DNA from: CAWFFV01 sp963814985
Lineage (GTDB): Bacteria > Chloroflexota > Ktedonobacteria > Ktedonobacterales > Ktedonobacteraceae
Reading direction: 5' to 3'
Assembly: GCA_963814985.1 (NCBI GenBank)
Contig: CAWFFV010000090.1
Location: 1-38,549, forward strand
Length of the DNA: 38,549 nucleotides
The notes below the pieces were generated by a model. It did not search any database and was not told the origin of the DNA. It was given only the letters and a program-made list of their open reading frames with translations. Below, piece by piece: positions 26,016-33,478 of this stretch; position 1 is the first letter of the stretch; every line of letters begins with the position of its first letter. The position numbers and the translations under genes were made by a program.

Positions 26016-26431
26016 TTCATCCTCCAGAGTGATATCTCGCTCTGGCAGCCCACCTGTATCCTGATTTCCCGTGTCAGGGGCCTCTTGCCGCAGTCGCAAC
26101 TCCTGGCAAGGGGATCCCTATCACATACAAGCGATCCCGAAGTGGGGATATGCCTCACTTGTTCCTAAAAGTCCCAGGAGCAGGGAATTGTTCCGTGTCT
26201 CTCCGGTAGCGGAGATTATCCGCTACTGCTAGCGGCGAAGAATTCTTCGCTTGTAACTCGCGTCCGCATCTGTGGTGTGTTGAGTGGGGAGTATGGGCGA
26301 GCTTCGCAAGAAGATCGTTCAGCAGGTTTCCTGGTGCAATGATGGTTGAGTGATATCGCTCCCCGCTCTTTGTACTCTGAACCACTCTTTCGCTCCTACC
26401 AAAAACAGGTCGACGCTAAAAGCACCAACAT
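26016..26431. other. Hairpin-rich intergenic region
   Basis: No supported gene. Several inverted repeats occur in series: CCAGAG/CTCTGG at about 26027-26045; AAGTGGGG/CCTCACTT at about 26138-26160; GTAGCGGA (26206-26213) with TCCGCTAC (26219-26226) around a 5-base loop; and a perfect 16-bp palindrome GCGAAGAATTCTTCGC at 26235-26250. A minus-strand frame at 26155-26385 crosses these and is probably not a gene. The block could be a structured RNA, an origin or a transfer/recombination site. Confidence 0.45.
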
Positions 26432-26489
26432 GATCAAGCGTTGAGGTTGCGGCCCTTCGGGCTCCCTCTTCTCTTGATCTTTCTTTTTT
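26432..26489 (+). terminator. Strong nested-stem terminator with TTCG tetraloop
   Basis: Outer stem GATCAAG (26432-26438) pairs with CTTGATC (26473-26479). Inside it GAGG pairs with CCTC, and GGCCC with GGGCT around a TTCG tetraloop. The stem is followed by TTTCTTTTTT to 26489. It would end plus-strand transcripts from 23613-26015 or a structured RNA in the gap. Confidence 0.75.
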
Positions 26490-26603
26490 GTGAAGTACAG
26501 GCCATCAGAAGTTTGCTCTGAGTTTTCGTTCAGGCTTCTCGACGGTAGAAGCCTACAGTCCCAGGATTGCTCTTCACAAAATCCCTAGCACAATACCGCA
26601 GAA

Positions 26604-27298
26604 TCACGCCATCTTGGGTGTTTGGTAGATGAGTGGTTTCTCGGAATTCCAGAGTACCAGAGCCGAGAATGTGAAGAATATCAGATGTGGGATGCTCAAC
26701 CAGGCGGGCCAGAGGATATTTACCACAACCGGCAACACATTGGCCGCATGCAGCAGTGCGAGAAGCAGTGAGAGCAAAAAGGGGTTAATGAAGGCCATCC
26801 AGCGCGGATAGAGCGTACGTCCAGAGAGAACCGCAACGAAGTACCAGACTGAGGTAATGAGATAGCTGACCAGGAAGAGGCTACCAGGAAGGTATGCAGC
26901 AATTTGCAAATTGTTCGTCGCCCTTGTTATCGCTGGAGCATTGCCAGCTTGTATGGTTGTGTATGCCGACGAGATAATAGTATGGCTGACGACACCCATC
27001 ACCAGACCGTAGGCAATGAGCCAGAACATGATCTTTGCACCTTTTACTCCGCTTCGACGCATGACCTGGCAAACACACCAGTAGCCGATCAGGCACAGCG
27101 GAATACCTAGCACACCCAGCATTTCTCCGGTGAGCAGTCGCCAGAAAGGAGTGCTCTTTCGATATCTGCAAGGGAGGCATATTCCTGCGGTGAATATTGC
27201 GAGAACTCGTCACCCGCTACAGAGAGCAAGGCTGCCCCAATGCTTGCGCTGCCAGCCATGCGGAAGACGCGCTGCTGGGTCCATCCTTTCATACCCAT
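26604..27298 (-). CDS. Polytopic membrane protein, one homopolymer frameshift
   Basis: Two frames, 27107-27298 and 26604-27122 (extending upstream), form one protein of about 230 residues. The start is ATG 27298, preceded by AAAGGAG. The break lies at about 27165: restoring one A (AAA to AAAA) gives DIEKSTPFWRLLTGEMLGVL and joins both parts cleanly. At least six hydrophobic helices follow, including LGIPLCLIGYWCVCQVM, IMFWLIAYGLVMGVVSH, LFLVSYLITSVWYFVAVL and IPHLIFFTFSALVLW. The layout resembles DUF6796/DUF4386-type multispanning proteins of unknown function. A promoter candidate lies at 27380-27408. Confidence 0.75.
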
Positions 27299-27379
27299 GG
27301 CAAAAAACTCCTTTGAGAGGATGTTGTAGTGCCACGCAACTGCTTTCACGAACAGAGTCTCTGCGTGGGCTTTGACCCT

Positions 27380-27408
27380 ATGTTACCATAATATTTTGTT
27401 CTGATCAA
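27380..27408 (-). promoter_or_regulatory. Candidate sigma-70-type promoter
   Basis: On the minus strand TTGATC (27403-27408), a 17-base spacer and TAACAT (27380-27385) lie about 80 bases before the membrane-protein start. The surrounding 27379-27440 is AT-rich with two ATCAATAT copies. The rest of 27409-27707 contains no supported gene. Confidence 0.35.
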
Positions 27409-27707
27409 TATTATTTTTTATCAATATAAAAATATGTTTTTGTAGTAATGAGATTGGCCTGTTCCTTGTGGTCGCGAGCAGAGCCAAAATACTGCTCCCC
27501 ATCCTTGCTCGGCGAGACAGGTCAGCTCCATCGTAGCGGTCAAAGAGTCTGGGTCATGCGATGAATTTACTCCTTGGCTGTCAATTCCATCGAATGGTCT
27601 GGTTGAGGGCCTCTCATGGTCTCTTCCTCCCAAGCAGAATTGACCTCACTTTCTTGGTATCGTCAATCTCGGAACGAATTTGTGTAAGAGCCCGTCTAAA
27701 AGAAGGA

Positions 27708-28613
27708 TCAAAGACCGGTGAGCGCCTGGTAAAACATCTCCATATCAGCTCTTGCTGGTAGTCCTGCAACTTGACCATCTCCAAGTTCAACAATGTTCCA
27801 GGTTCCATCTCGTTTTCTTGCCACGTCCATGGTAAAAAAGCGGCTTTGAATTTTTTGCGCGACAGAGCGAAAGAAATCAATTGGCGGGAAAGTGTGTTGG
27901 TCATTGCCATAGTCGCCCTCTTCCCAATACGGTGTCGAGAAGATGATCTGGCCGTCAAGAACAAACAGCCGAAACTCCTTGATGAGAGGCATGCCACTCT
28001 TTGAATGCAATGCCAATGGCTCAAACTCGATGAACTCGCGAAAGACAAGACCTTCGTTCAAATCTTCCCCTTGCAGGTGTAAGAAGCGTGTGATCACTTG
28101 TTCAACCGCCTGTTTGTCGGATGCGGAGGAGATGTAACATGCTTCGTTCCACTCATGCTTCCTCGATTTGACGAAATCCTTGAGAATCACGGGCTTGTCT
28201 CCAAATGGCTGGAGTGCCGTCATCACCTGATCTATGGAAACATCGAGTCCTGTCTTGATCCATGTTGATCTGGGTGTCAAGCCTTCTATCAGATGGTAAG
28301 ACTCCGGGAGATGATGGCAGTGGATATAGGCAGCAGGAGTATTGATCAGCAAAAGTCCCTTCTCAGCCAGGGCAGTAGCAAGCCGTGCATACGTGTGAGG
28401 TTTGAGCATCCATCCTCGATAGATCGCCATTTCTTCGGTGCTCGCTGGCTCTACCTTGCGTACTGCACGCAATGGATTTTGTTGTTCAACCAACGCCTCA
28501 AAATTGATCAGGGAAGAGTTGAGATGCAACTTCTCTACCGCGTTTGCCTCGGCCTCATAGGCACTGTCGGGAGCGTGTGAATTCCAGTAATCAGCGCAGA
28601 AAAGAATGTGCAT
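27708..28613 (-). CDS. ATP-grasp domain protein (R2K-like)
   Basis: 301 residues from ATG 28613, with AAAGGAAACACATGT upstream. Landmarks of an ATP-grasp fold: a first strand with KPVILKDFVKSRKHEWNEAC (ATP-binding Lys and the flexible loop), then GLVFREFIEFEPLALHS, IKEFRLFVLDGQIIFSTPYW, and a C-terminal metal/ATP site TMDVARKRDGTWNIVELGDG (Asp, Glu). This order matches the R2K-type ATP-grasp proteins often found as single genes in phages and mobile elements. The substrate, probably a peptide or small amine being ligated, is unknown. A plus-strand gene in this region is not supported. Confidence 0.82.
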   Translation of the reverse strand: MHILFCADYWNSHAPDSAYEAEANAVEKLHLNSSLINFEALVEQQNPLRAVRKVEPASTEEMAIYRGWMLKPHTYARLATALAEKGLLLINTPAAYIHCHHLPESYHLIEGLTPRSTWIKTGLDVSIDQVMTALQPFGDKPVILKDFVKSRKHEWNEACYISSASDKQAVEQVITRFLHLQGEDLNEGLVFREFIEFEPLALHSKSGMPLIKEFRLFVLDGQIIFSTPYWEEGDYGNDQHTFPPIDFFRSVAQKIQSRFFTMDVARKRDGTWNIVELGDGQVAGLPARADMEMFYQALTGL

Positions 28614-28750
28614 ACATGTGTTTCCTTTGGCTCAAAAAGCCCGCAGCCAGAGTAATCGCAGATACGCTGTTTGAGTTCTTGGGCTGTCAAAACTCGTGCA
28701 GGTTCAGCTTTTCTTCTTCGCACTACGTTCGCATATCTTCTCAAAAAGAG

Positions 28751-28797
28751 AAGGCCATACTGGTACAACGAACTGTTCGTTGTACCAGTATGGCCTT
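28751..28797 (-). terminator. Perfect 23-bp inverted repeat, likely terminator
   Basis: The arms 28751-28773 and 28775-28797 are exact reverse complements with a single base between them. On the minus strand the repeat is followed by a CT-rich run with five T. It lies 30 bases after the ABM gene and so probably ends the P450 operon. The arms are unusually long and perfect for a terminator. Confidence 0.7.
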
Positions 28798-28826
28798 GTT
28801 GCTACATGTATGAAATACGTCCGGGC

Positions 28827-29174
28827 TTAGCCGTGCAGATGGCGGCTGTCAGAAGGAGCCTGTTCACGCTCAAACATCCCATAATCTCTGATGACACTGG
28901 CAACTCTGAGCCGATAGTCCTTGAAGGCCTTTTCTCTCCCAAATGCTTGAGCGGCACGATGCTTCTCAAGCTGTCTCCATGCCTCAACGGCTTCCTCATC
29001 TCGGAAGAACGCGAGTGAGAGGAGCTTTCCCGGTTCGGAGAGACTCTCAAAACGTTCAATTGAGATGAACCCCTCAATTTCATTGAGCTGTGTCCGAAGC
29101 TGGGCAGCAACATCAAGGTACGCTTGCTTGTACTCATCATCTTTGGGCCATACTTCAAAAAGAATAGCGATCAT
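28827..29174 (-). CDS. Antibiotic biosynthesis monooxygenase (ABM) family protein
   Basis: 115 residues. The ferredoxin-like ABM pattern is clear: an opening strand IAILFEVWPKD, a helix, then EIEGFISIERFESLSEPGKL, LLSLAFFRDEEAVEAWRQLE and KHRAAQAFGREKAFKDYRLR. Small ABM proteins oxidise aromatic or polyketide-like substrates or act as haem-degrading or detoxifying enzymes. The start ATG 29174 overlaps the P450 stop as ATGA, so both are translated together and probably act on the same compound. Confidence 0.85.
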   Translation of the reverse strand: MIAILFEVWPKDDEYKQAYLDVAAQLRTQLNEIEGFISIERFESLSEPGKLLSLAFFRDEEAVEAWRQLEKHRAAQAFGREKAFKDYRLRVASVIRDYGMFEREQAPSDSRHLHG

Positions 29175-30364
29175 GCTTTTCCTCCTACAAAAAGTGGAAT
29201 ACGCGTGTTTGCGGAAGAGCGATAACTGACGCTCTCTGCCAGATGAGATAACTTGACACCGGCGCAGATGAGTTGTTCAACGCCAGCTCTGGCGATGATG
29301 GCGGCGATCATCTCACCGGGACAGGCATGCTCTCCAACACCGAACGTGAAAAAACGCCGGGCTGGCCTGAAGAGATCAAACGACTCAGGGGTGTGATTGA
29401 CAGCCGGGTCCCGGTTGGCGGCTGCCAGCACGACCAGCACACTATCCCCTTCTTTCATCTCTCTCCCTGCAACTGTTCCATTGGAAGCTACGTAGCGGCG
29501 CGTGTTTTGGATGGGTGGATCGTAGCGCAAGACTTCCTGAATGACCAGGGGGAGCAGATTGGGATCGGCGAAAAGCTGCTCAGAGACCTCCCGGTGTCGT
29601 GCGAGTGTGAGGAGCGTATTGCCAATCAATCCCGCTGTCGCTTCATACGCTTGTGAGAGCAAGCCAATCCCATTGGCAACCGCCATTTCTCGGTCTGGAT
29701 ATCCGGCATGCTTGATGTCATGCATCAGGCGGCGAAGGTCACTTGAAGCATCTTCCGCCTCCTGCAAATGCACAACAGTGCGCAAGAGATCCAGCAAATG
29801 GCTCGCTGCTTCCTTGCCCTGCTCAATCTGTCCGGGAAGACTTCCTGGTGCCAGGCAACGGACAAAATCGCTCATCCACAACGCCGTTTGCCGCAATTGT
29901 GCCTCGGGAATCCCAAGCAGACGAGCGACGACATACACTGGCAGGTGAAAGGCAAAATTGGCGAGATTGCCAGGATTACCCTCTGGCTTCATCTCGTCTG
30001 CCAGATGTTTTGCCCACGTGTGGCTTTGTGTCTTTATGCCATCGATGTCAATGGCCTGCAACGTTGATGACACTGCTCCTTTCAGGCGGCGATGCTGCCG
30101 CCCATCATTCATGCGCACCAGATGGCGAAAGATGTCGGCAGCAGACGAGTTCAGCAGCGCGGTGGGAACTTGTTCCACTGGTGGACGCACGCGGCACAGC
30201 TTGTTGGTCAAGACGGCTGTGATGGCCGCGGCGCTTGAAGCAACCCAGCACCCCGTCGTTTCATCCCAATACAAGGGCCTATGTGCGACCAGCTCCGCAT
30301 AATAGGGATACGGGTCAGGGTGGGTCGCCGCTCCGATAGGATTGCGCGGAGGTTGTAGCCTCAT
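29171..30364 (-). CDS. Cytochrome P450
   Basis: 397 residues from ATG 30364, with AGGAGAAAAGAGAGAAC upstream; the open frame to 30592 runs into the lysR promoter and is rejected. The haem loop FFTFGVGEHACPGE carries the axial Cys. The ExxR motif is EVLRYDPPIQNTRR. The I-helix reads SQAYEATAGLIGN, lacking the common (A/G)GxET order but keeping an acidic-Thr pair. Size and N-terminus without a membrane helix fit soluble bacterial P450s (CYP105/107-like biosynthetic types). It needs electron-donor proteins encoded elsewhere. It is first in an operon with an ABM monooxygenase and divergent from a LysR gene, its likely regulator. Confidence 0.93.
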   Translation of the reverse strand: MRLQPPRNPIGAATHPDPYPYYAELVAHRPLYWDETTGCWVASSAAAITAVLTNKLCRVRPPVEQVPTALLNSSAADIFRHLVRMNDGRQHRRLKGAVSSTLQAIDIDGIKTQSHTWAKHLADEMKPEGNPGNLANFAFHLPVYVVARLLGIPEAQLRQTALWMSDFVRCLAPGSLPGQIEQGKEAASHLLDLLRTVVHLQEAEDASSDLRRLMHDIKHAGYPDREMAVANGIGLLSQAYEATAGLIGNTLLTLARHREVSEQLFADPNLLPLVIQEVLRYDPPIQNTRRYVASNGTVAGREMKEGDSVLVVLAAANRDPAVNHTPESFDLFRPARRFFTFGVGEHACPGEMIAAIIARAGVEQLICAGVKLSHLAESVSYRSSANTRIPLFVGGKA

Positions 30365-30393
30365 GTTCTCTCTTTTCTCCTGTGCTCTGCTCT

Positions 30394-30423
30394 TTGAAAA
30401 AACTTTATGGAATTGAGTATAAA
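30394..30423 (+). promoter_or_regulatory. Candidate promoter of the LysR gene
   Basis: TTGAAA (30394-30399), an 18-base spacer and TATAAA (30418-30423) form a good sigma-70-like pair on the plus strand. It lies 57-63 bases before the regulator start. Confidence 0.5.
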
Positions 30424-30466
30424 GGCTCTTAGCCCATGTGTCTAATCGATTGTCTTTATCATTCCC

Positions 30467-30481
30467 ATCAGTTATACTGAT
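30467..30481. promoter_or_regulatory. LysR-type operator (T-N11-A palindrome)
   Basis: ATCAGTTATACTGAT is a perfect palindrome with 6-bp arms and contains TCAG-N5-CTGA, a T-N11-A LysR box. It lies in the intergenic region between P450 and lysR, overlapping the lysR start region. It is probably the autoregulatory site that also serves the divergent operon. Confidence 0.55.
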
Positions 30482-31394
30482 GGCTATGGAATTGAATGAG
30501 ATTGAAGCCTTTGTGACCATTACCCATACTGGGGGATTCACACGAGCAGCCACCGTTCTGTACATCTCACAGCCGGCAGTCAGCCGCCGCATTGAACTGC
30601 TGGAACGAGAACTGGGCGCACCGCTGTTTGAGCGTCTCCCTGCTGGAGTACGCCTGACTGAGGCTGGTCAGGCGTTTCTCCCCTATGCTCAGCAGGTTCT
30701 CGCAGCGATGCATGATGGGGCAGCGGCTGTTCGTGCTCTCGAAGAAGAAGAGCAAGGCAGCATTACGCTGGCCTTAGTAGGAACGCTGGCGAGTACCCGG
30801 CTGACCGGGCAACTCCAGGCTTTCCGTGAGTCATATCCCCGTATGCACCTGCTTTTGCGCACGGCCCGCAGTGCCGAGGTAAGTGATCTCGTGCAACAAG
30901 GAGATGCGCTCCTGGGTTTGCGCTATTTCGCAGATTCTCGTACAGAGATGTTGTGTTCGCGGCTGGTCATGCACGAACCGTTGCAAATAGTCTCAGCAGC
31001 CCACTCGCGCCTGGTAGGGAGAAATCCAACCGAGCCTTTAGCGTTACAAGGCATTCCCTGGATAAACTTTCCGACAGGGATGGGATCATCAGGCGAACCA
31101 TTTGCCCGTCTTCTTGCCCAACAGCTTTTGCGGCACGGTCTGGAGGATGCTGAGATGATTACGATTGATAGCTTGACGGCCCAGAAGCGGTTGATCGAAG
31201 CGGACTTTGGTATCGGTCTCTTGCCAGCCAGTAGTATTGAAGAAGAGCTGCGTCTGGGAACCATGCAAGTCCTCCCTATTGCCGCGTTGCAAACAACGGT
31301 CCCAGTGATGCTGATCTCTCGTTGTCAAGGGTATCTTAGCCGTGCAGCCCGCCGCCTCCAAGAGATGCTCATCTCACAAACAACGGATCTCTGA
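30480..31394 (+). CDS. LysR-family transcriptional regulator
   Basis: About 302-304 residues. The N-terminal winged helix is typical: MELNEIEAFVTITHTGGFTR, AATVLYISQPAVSRRIELLE and ERELGAPLFERLPAGVRLTEAG. A periplasmic-binding-protein-like effector domain follows (GSITLALVGTLASTRLTGQL to the C-terminus). The start is ATG 30480 or 30486; neither has a strong ribosome binding site, and the family N-terminus favours the second. The further upstream frame to 30438 is rejected. It is transcribed divergently from the P450-ABM operon, the classic arrangement for a LysR activator of the neighbouring genes, and a T-N11-A palindrome lies at its start. Confidence 0.92.
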   Translation: MAMELNEIEAFVTITHTGGFTRAATVLYISQPAVSRRIELLERELGAPLFERLPAGVRLTEAGQAFLPYAQQVLAAMHDGAAAVRALEEEEQGSITLALVGTLASTRLTGQLQAFRESYPRMHLLLRTARSAEVSDLVQQGDALLGLRYFADSRTEMLCSRLVMHEPLQIVSAAHSRLVGRNPTEPLALQGIPWINFPTGMGSSGEPFARLLAQQLLRHGLEDAEMITIDSLTAQKRLIEADFGIGLLPASSIEEELRLGTMQVLPIAALQTTVPVMLISRCQGYLSRAARRLQEMLISQTTDL

Positions 31395-32254
31395 CAACAT
31401 CGGGACGATCCACCGCATAAATCTCCCTCCAGGGAAGAAGCTCCCCTCAACTCTCTTCCTGTCTTCGGGCTGCTTATTTCTCGCTGCACAGTGGATATTT
31501 TCCTACTCTTACACAAGAGCCTTCTTGAATCTACACCAGGGACTCAAAGTTTGTTTGATCAGAAATCTCTCTATGGATCAGTAGGCATGTGCTCAGTTTA
31601 CCATCTTCAGATTGGATTTGCTCTCCTTGCTTTTTTTTGCCAGGTCATCTGGTCAACAGGTTAGAGGATGCAGTACTTGTTTGTGCAGCATGCCATGACG
31701 CTCTATCTTTGTTGTGATGGCATTTTTGAGGCTATCATCAGCGACAAAATGTTAAGAGTGCCATGTATTGGTGAAAGCTGTCCTTTAGCCTCTGGAGCGG
31801 AAAGAGCAGGTCATCATGAAATACAGATTGCGCATATTTTTTCTTATGGGTCAGGACCAAAAGAGTGGAAAAATCATCTTTTCTGGTTTCCTTCCCGGTC
31901 GTTTTCTGGCTCCGTTCTGCTCTTGCTGACAGGCCATTGTGTATAGTATGAGTGATTTACAATGTACGTCCCCAATGGGGAACCGATACATTAACAGGCC
32001 AGGAGCTTGAACACTGGAGTCTGCAAAGCCAGCCTCCTCGCATGTGCCCACAAACTGGGTATCAGTGCGTTCCATCGCCATCAGTTGCGGGAAACCCAGA
32101 TATCGGCGGTATGCTGAAACTGGGGATGTCCGGATCGGCGTAAGTAGGACCTCGCTCGATGCGAGTGAACTCTCCTCGGTCGTCAGTTTTTCAGTCGTTT
32201 GAGGAAAGCGTTTCATTGTAGCGCGTTCATGTCGCGCATCTTTGGTGTGTGTTT
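31395..32254. other. Intergenic region with copy C of the conserved element
   Basis: About 860 bases without a confident gene. Frames at 31668-31946 (plus) and 31851-32216 (minus) lack good starts and overlap the conserved element. A short plus frame in the 31952-32143 region ends VAGNPDIGGMLKLGMSGSA and could be a remnant or small peptide downstream of the element. Confidence 0.4.
31878..31920 (+). promoter_or_regulatory. Conserved upstream element, copy C
   Basis: The plus strand carries TTTCCTTCCCGGTCGTTTTC, identical to the rpoC copy over this core, then TGGCTCCGTTCTGC. A TATAGT sequence at about 31941-31946 could be a -10 box. Unlike copies A, B and D there is no clear intact gene within 200 bases downstream; a 34-codon frame begins at 32041. 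Confidence 0.5.
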
Positions 32255-32887
32255 CTAGAAGATGGTCTCGTAAGGCAGATACTCTGTAGGTTCGGATCTG
32301 GAGAAGGCGTAGGCGTGGTCAGACATTCCGGAAAGCGTTATGCGTAGTGGATCTCGTTGTACGAATTTCTTGTAGTGCATTTGTTGGTTTGTTTGGTCCG
32401 TATGGTCTAAGTTGTGCATGAGATTTTGTAGCACGTGTTTGTCATCAACGCTAGAGGGAGTGCTCCTCAGTTTCATCCGCTCTAGAGGAATGAGAGATAG
32501 CTTCTCTACTAGTATCAATCTACACTTCAATGTGATGCTTTCATACGTGATTCGCATCGTCATGGGGAGGCTTTTTGCGCCTTTTTCCCTGCTCGTCGCA
32601 CTGTTCTGGAAGCACAGGCAACTTTTTGTGTTTTTTCGCCCGGTGGCAGGCAAAAGAAGAAAGTTTGGGATGGTCTGTCATGCCTTCCCTTCGTATATTC
32701 TTGCCCTGCTGCCAGATCCATGTCTCTTATCCTTCTTTTTAAAAGAAGTAACCAGATGTCTGGTATCGATAGTGCCTTGATACAGGCATATCTCTACCAT
32801 ACGCAACTCGTACTCCAGAATCTCGCTGTGTCTGTCGTGCGTTGAGTCCTTCTTCGAACATGCGCCTGAAAATGCTTGCATCGCCAT
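32255..32887 (-). pseudogene. Two coupled small ORFs, second frameshifted
   Basis: A 69-residue frame starts at ATG 32887 (MAMQAFSGACSKKDST) after AAGAGAGG. It ends at 32678, where its TGA overlaps a second ATG as ATGA. The second frame reads MTDHPKLSSFACHRAKKHKK for about 46 codons and then appears to continue, after a slip near 32550, in the frame 32255-32653 (YESITLKCRLILVEKLSLIP). The ATGA overlap and ribosome binding site suggest genuine small genes, but no family is recognised and the coding call is weak. Confidence 0.3.
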
Positions 32888-32914
32888 GTGCCTCTCTTCT
32901 TTTTCCCTTTTCCT

Positions 32915-33116
32915 ATGCAGATTACCATCGGCCTTGATGCAGGAAATCGGCATACAGGCAAACTGAATGAGGATTTCGTGTTTGTGACTACTGGATAGAC
33001 AGATCAGACGCAGGAATCCTCTGGAGTATTTGTCGTAGCGGATGGGAGGCAACGCAAAGAGACAGGATGCCTCTCGACTGAGAACTTCAACGATTTATGC
33101 TGCCGCTCTCTCGTAG
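32915..33116 (+). pseudogene. Remnant of a PP2C-type serine/threonine phosphatase
   Basis: From ATG 32915 the frame reads MQITIGLDAGNRHTGKLNED, then FVFVTTG, a TAG, and continues in the same frame TDQTQESSGVFVVADG. One slip later it goes on as GGNAKRQDASRL and TIYAAALS to a TAG at 33114. This is the N-terminal third of a PP2C phosphatase: the NED metal motif and VVADGMGG are recognisable. With an internal stop, a frameshift and no C-terminal two thirds, it is a dead fragment. It hints that a PP2C/kinase signalling gene once lay here. Confidence 0.55.
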
Positions 33117-33146
33117 TGGCTCCTTTTCTAATGTCCTGCTGACGGT

Positions 33147-33172
33147 CATCCGGCCCTATCGATGGCCGGATG
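33147..33172. promoter_or_regulatory. 9-bp perfect hairpin
   Basis: CATCCGGCC (33147-33155) pairs with GGCCGGATG (33164-33172) around an 8-base loop, 60 bases before the gene at 33233. There is no T run directly after it, so it may be an operator or mRNA leader structure rather than a terminator. Confidence 0.4.
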
Positions 33173-33232
33173 GCCTCTCCTTCTTCGTTTAGACGCTGCG
33201 CTCGCAAGGGCTTGCAGCATTTGGAGGTATCC

Positions 33233-33478
33233 ATGATTTTGCTCGTATTGATTGCCTTGGGTGGTATTGGGTGTCTGGTCGCTCTGGCTTCGGTTGTTGG
33301 CTCGCTGATTGACTACGTGCGACGAACGGACCAGGGAACGCCCTTTCTGACCCCGGTTCTTGTTTCATCCCGCAATGGAGAGCGTGTGGTTGTGCCCTTT
33401 GGCCTGGTGCAGGTGCACTGCTTGGAGATGCAGCCGTCTGTGCCTCCACAGATACAAGATGAGGTGCAAGAAGCATGA
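33233..33478 (+). CDS. Small N-terminal TM protein coupled to primase
   Basis: 81 residues from ATG 33233, preceded by TTGGAGGTATCC; the open frame back to 33170 is not favoured. One N-terminal membrane helix (ILLVLIALGGIGCLVALASV VGSL) is followed by a short polar domain. Its TGA overlaps the next ATG as ATGA, so it is co-translated with the primase-polymerase. No family is recognised. Confidence 0.7.
   Translation: MILLVLIALGGIGCLVALASVVGSLIDYVRRTDQGTPFLTPVLVSSRNGERVVVPFGLVQVHCLEMQPSVPPQIQDEVQEA

Noticed and set aside
25539..26099. 186-residue minus-strand open frame opposite the Gln-rich gene
   Set aside because: It is a Leu-rich mirror of the Gln codons on the other strand; the plus frame has a strong ribosome binding site and sensible domains.
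26155..26385. 76-residue minus-strand frame in the hairpin-rich gap
   Set aside because: It crosses several palindromes, has no ribosome binding site and no family resemblance.
27614..28048. 144-residue minus-strand frame overlapping the ATP-grasp gene
   Set aside because: It is a shadow in another frame of an intact, well-motivated ATP-grasp gene.
31668..31946. 92-residue plus-strand frame over the conserved element
   Set aside because: The element itself lies inside it in a non-coding context elsewhere in the window; no start signal supports translation.
32041..32143. 34-codon frame downstream of element copy C as a definite gene
   Set aside because: No ribosome binding site and no recognised family; kept only as a candidate in the findings.
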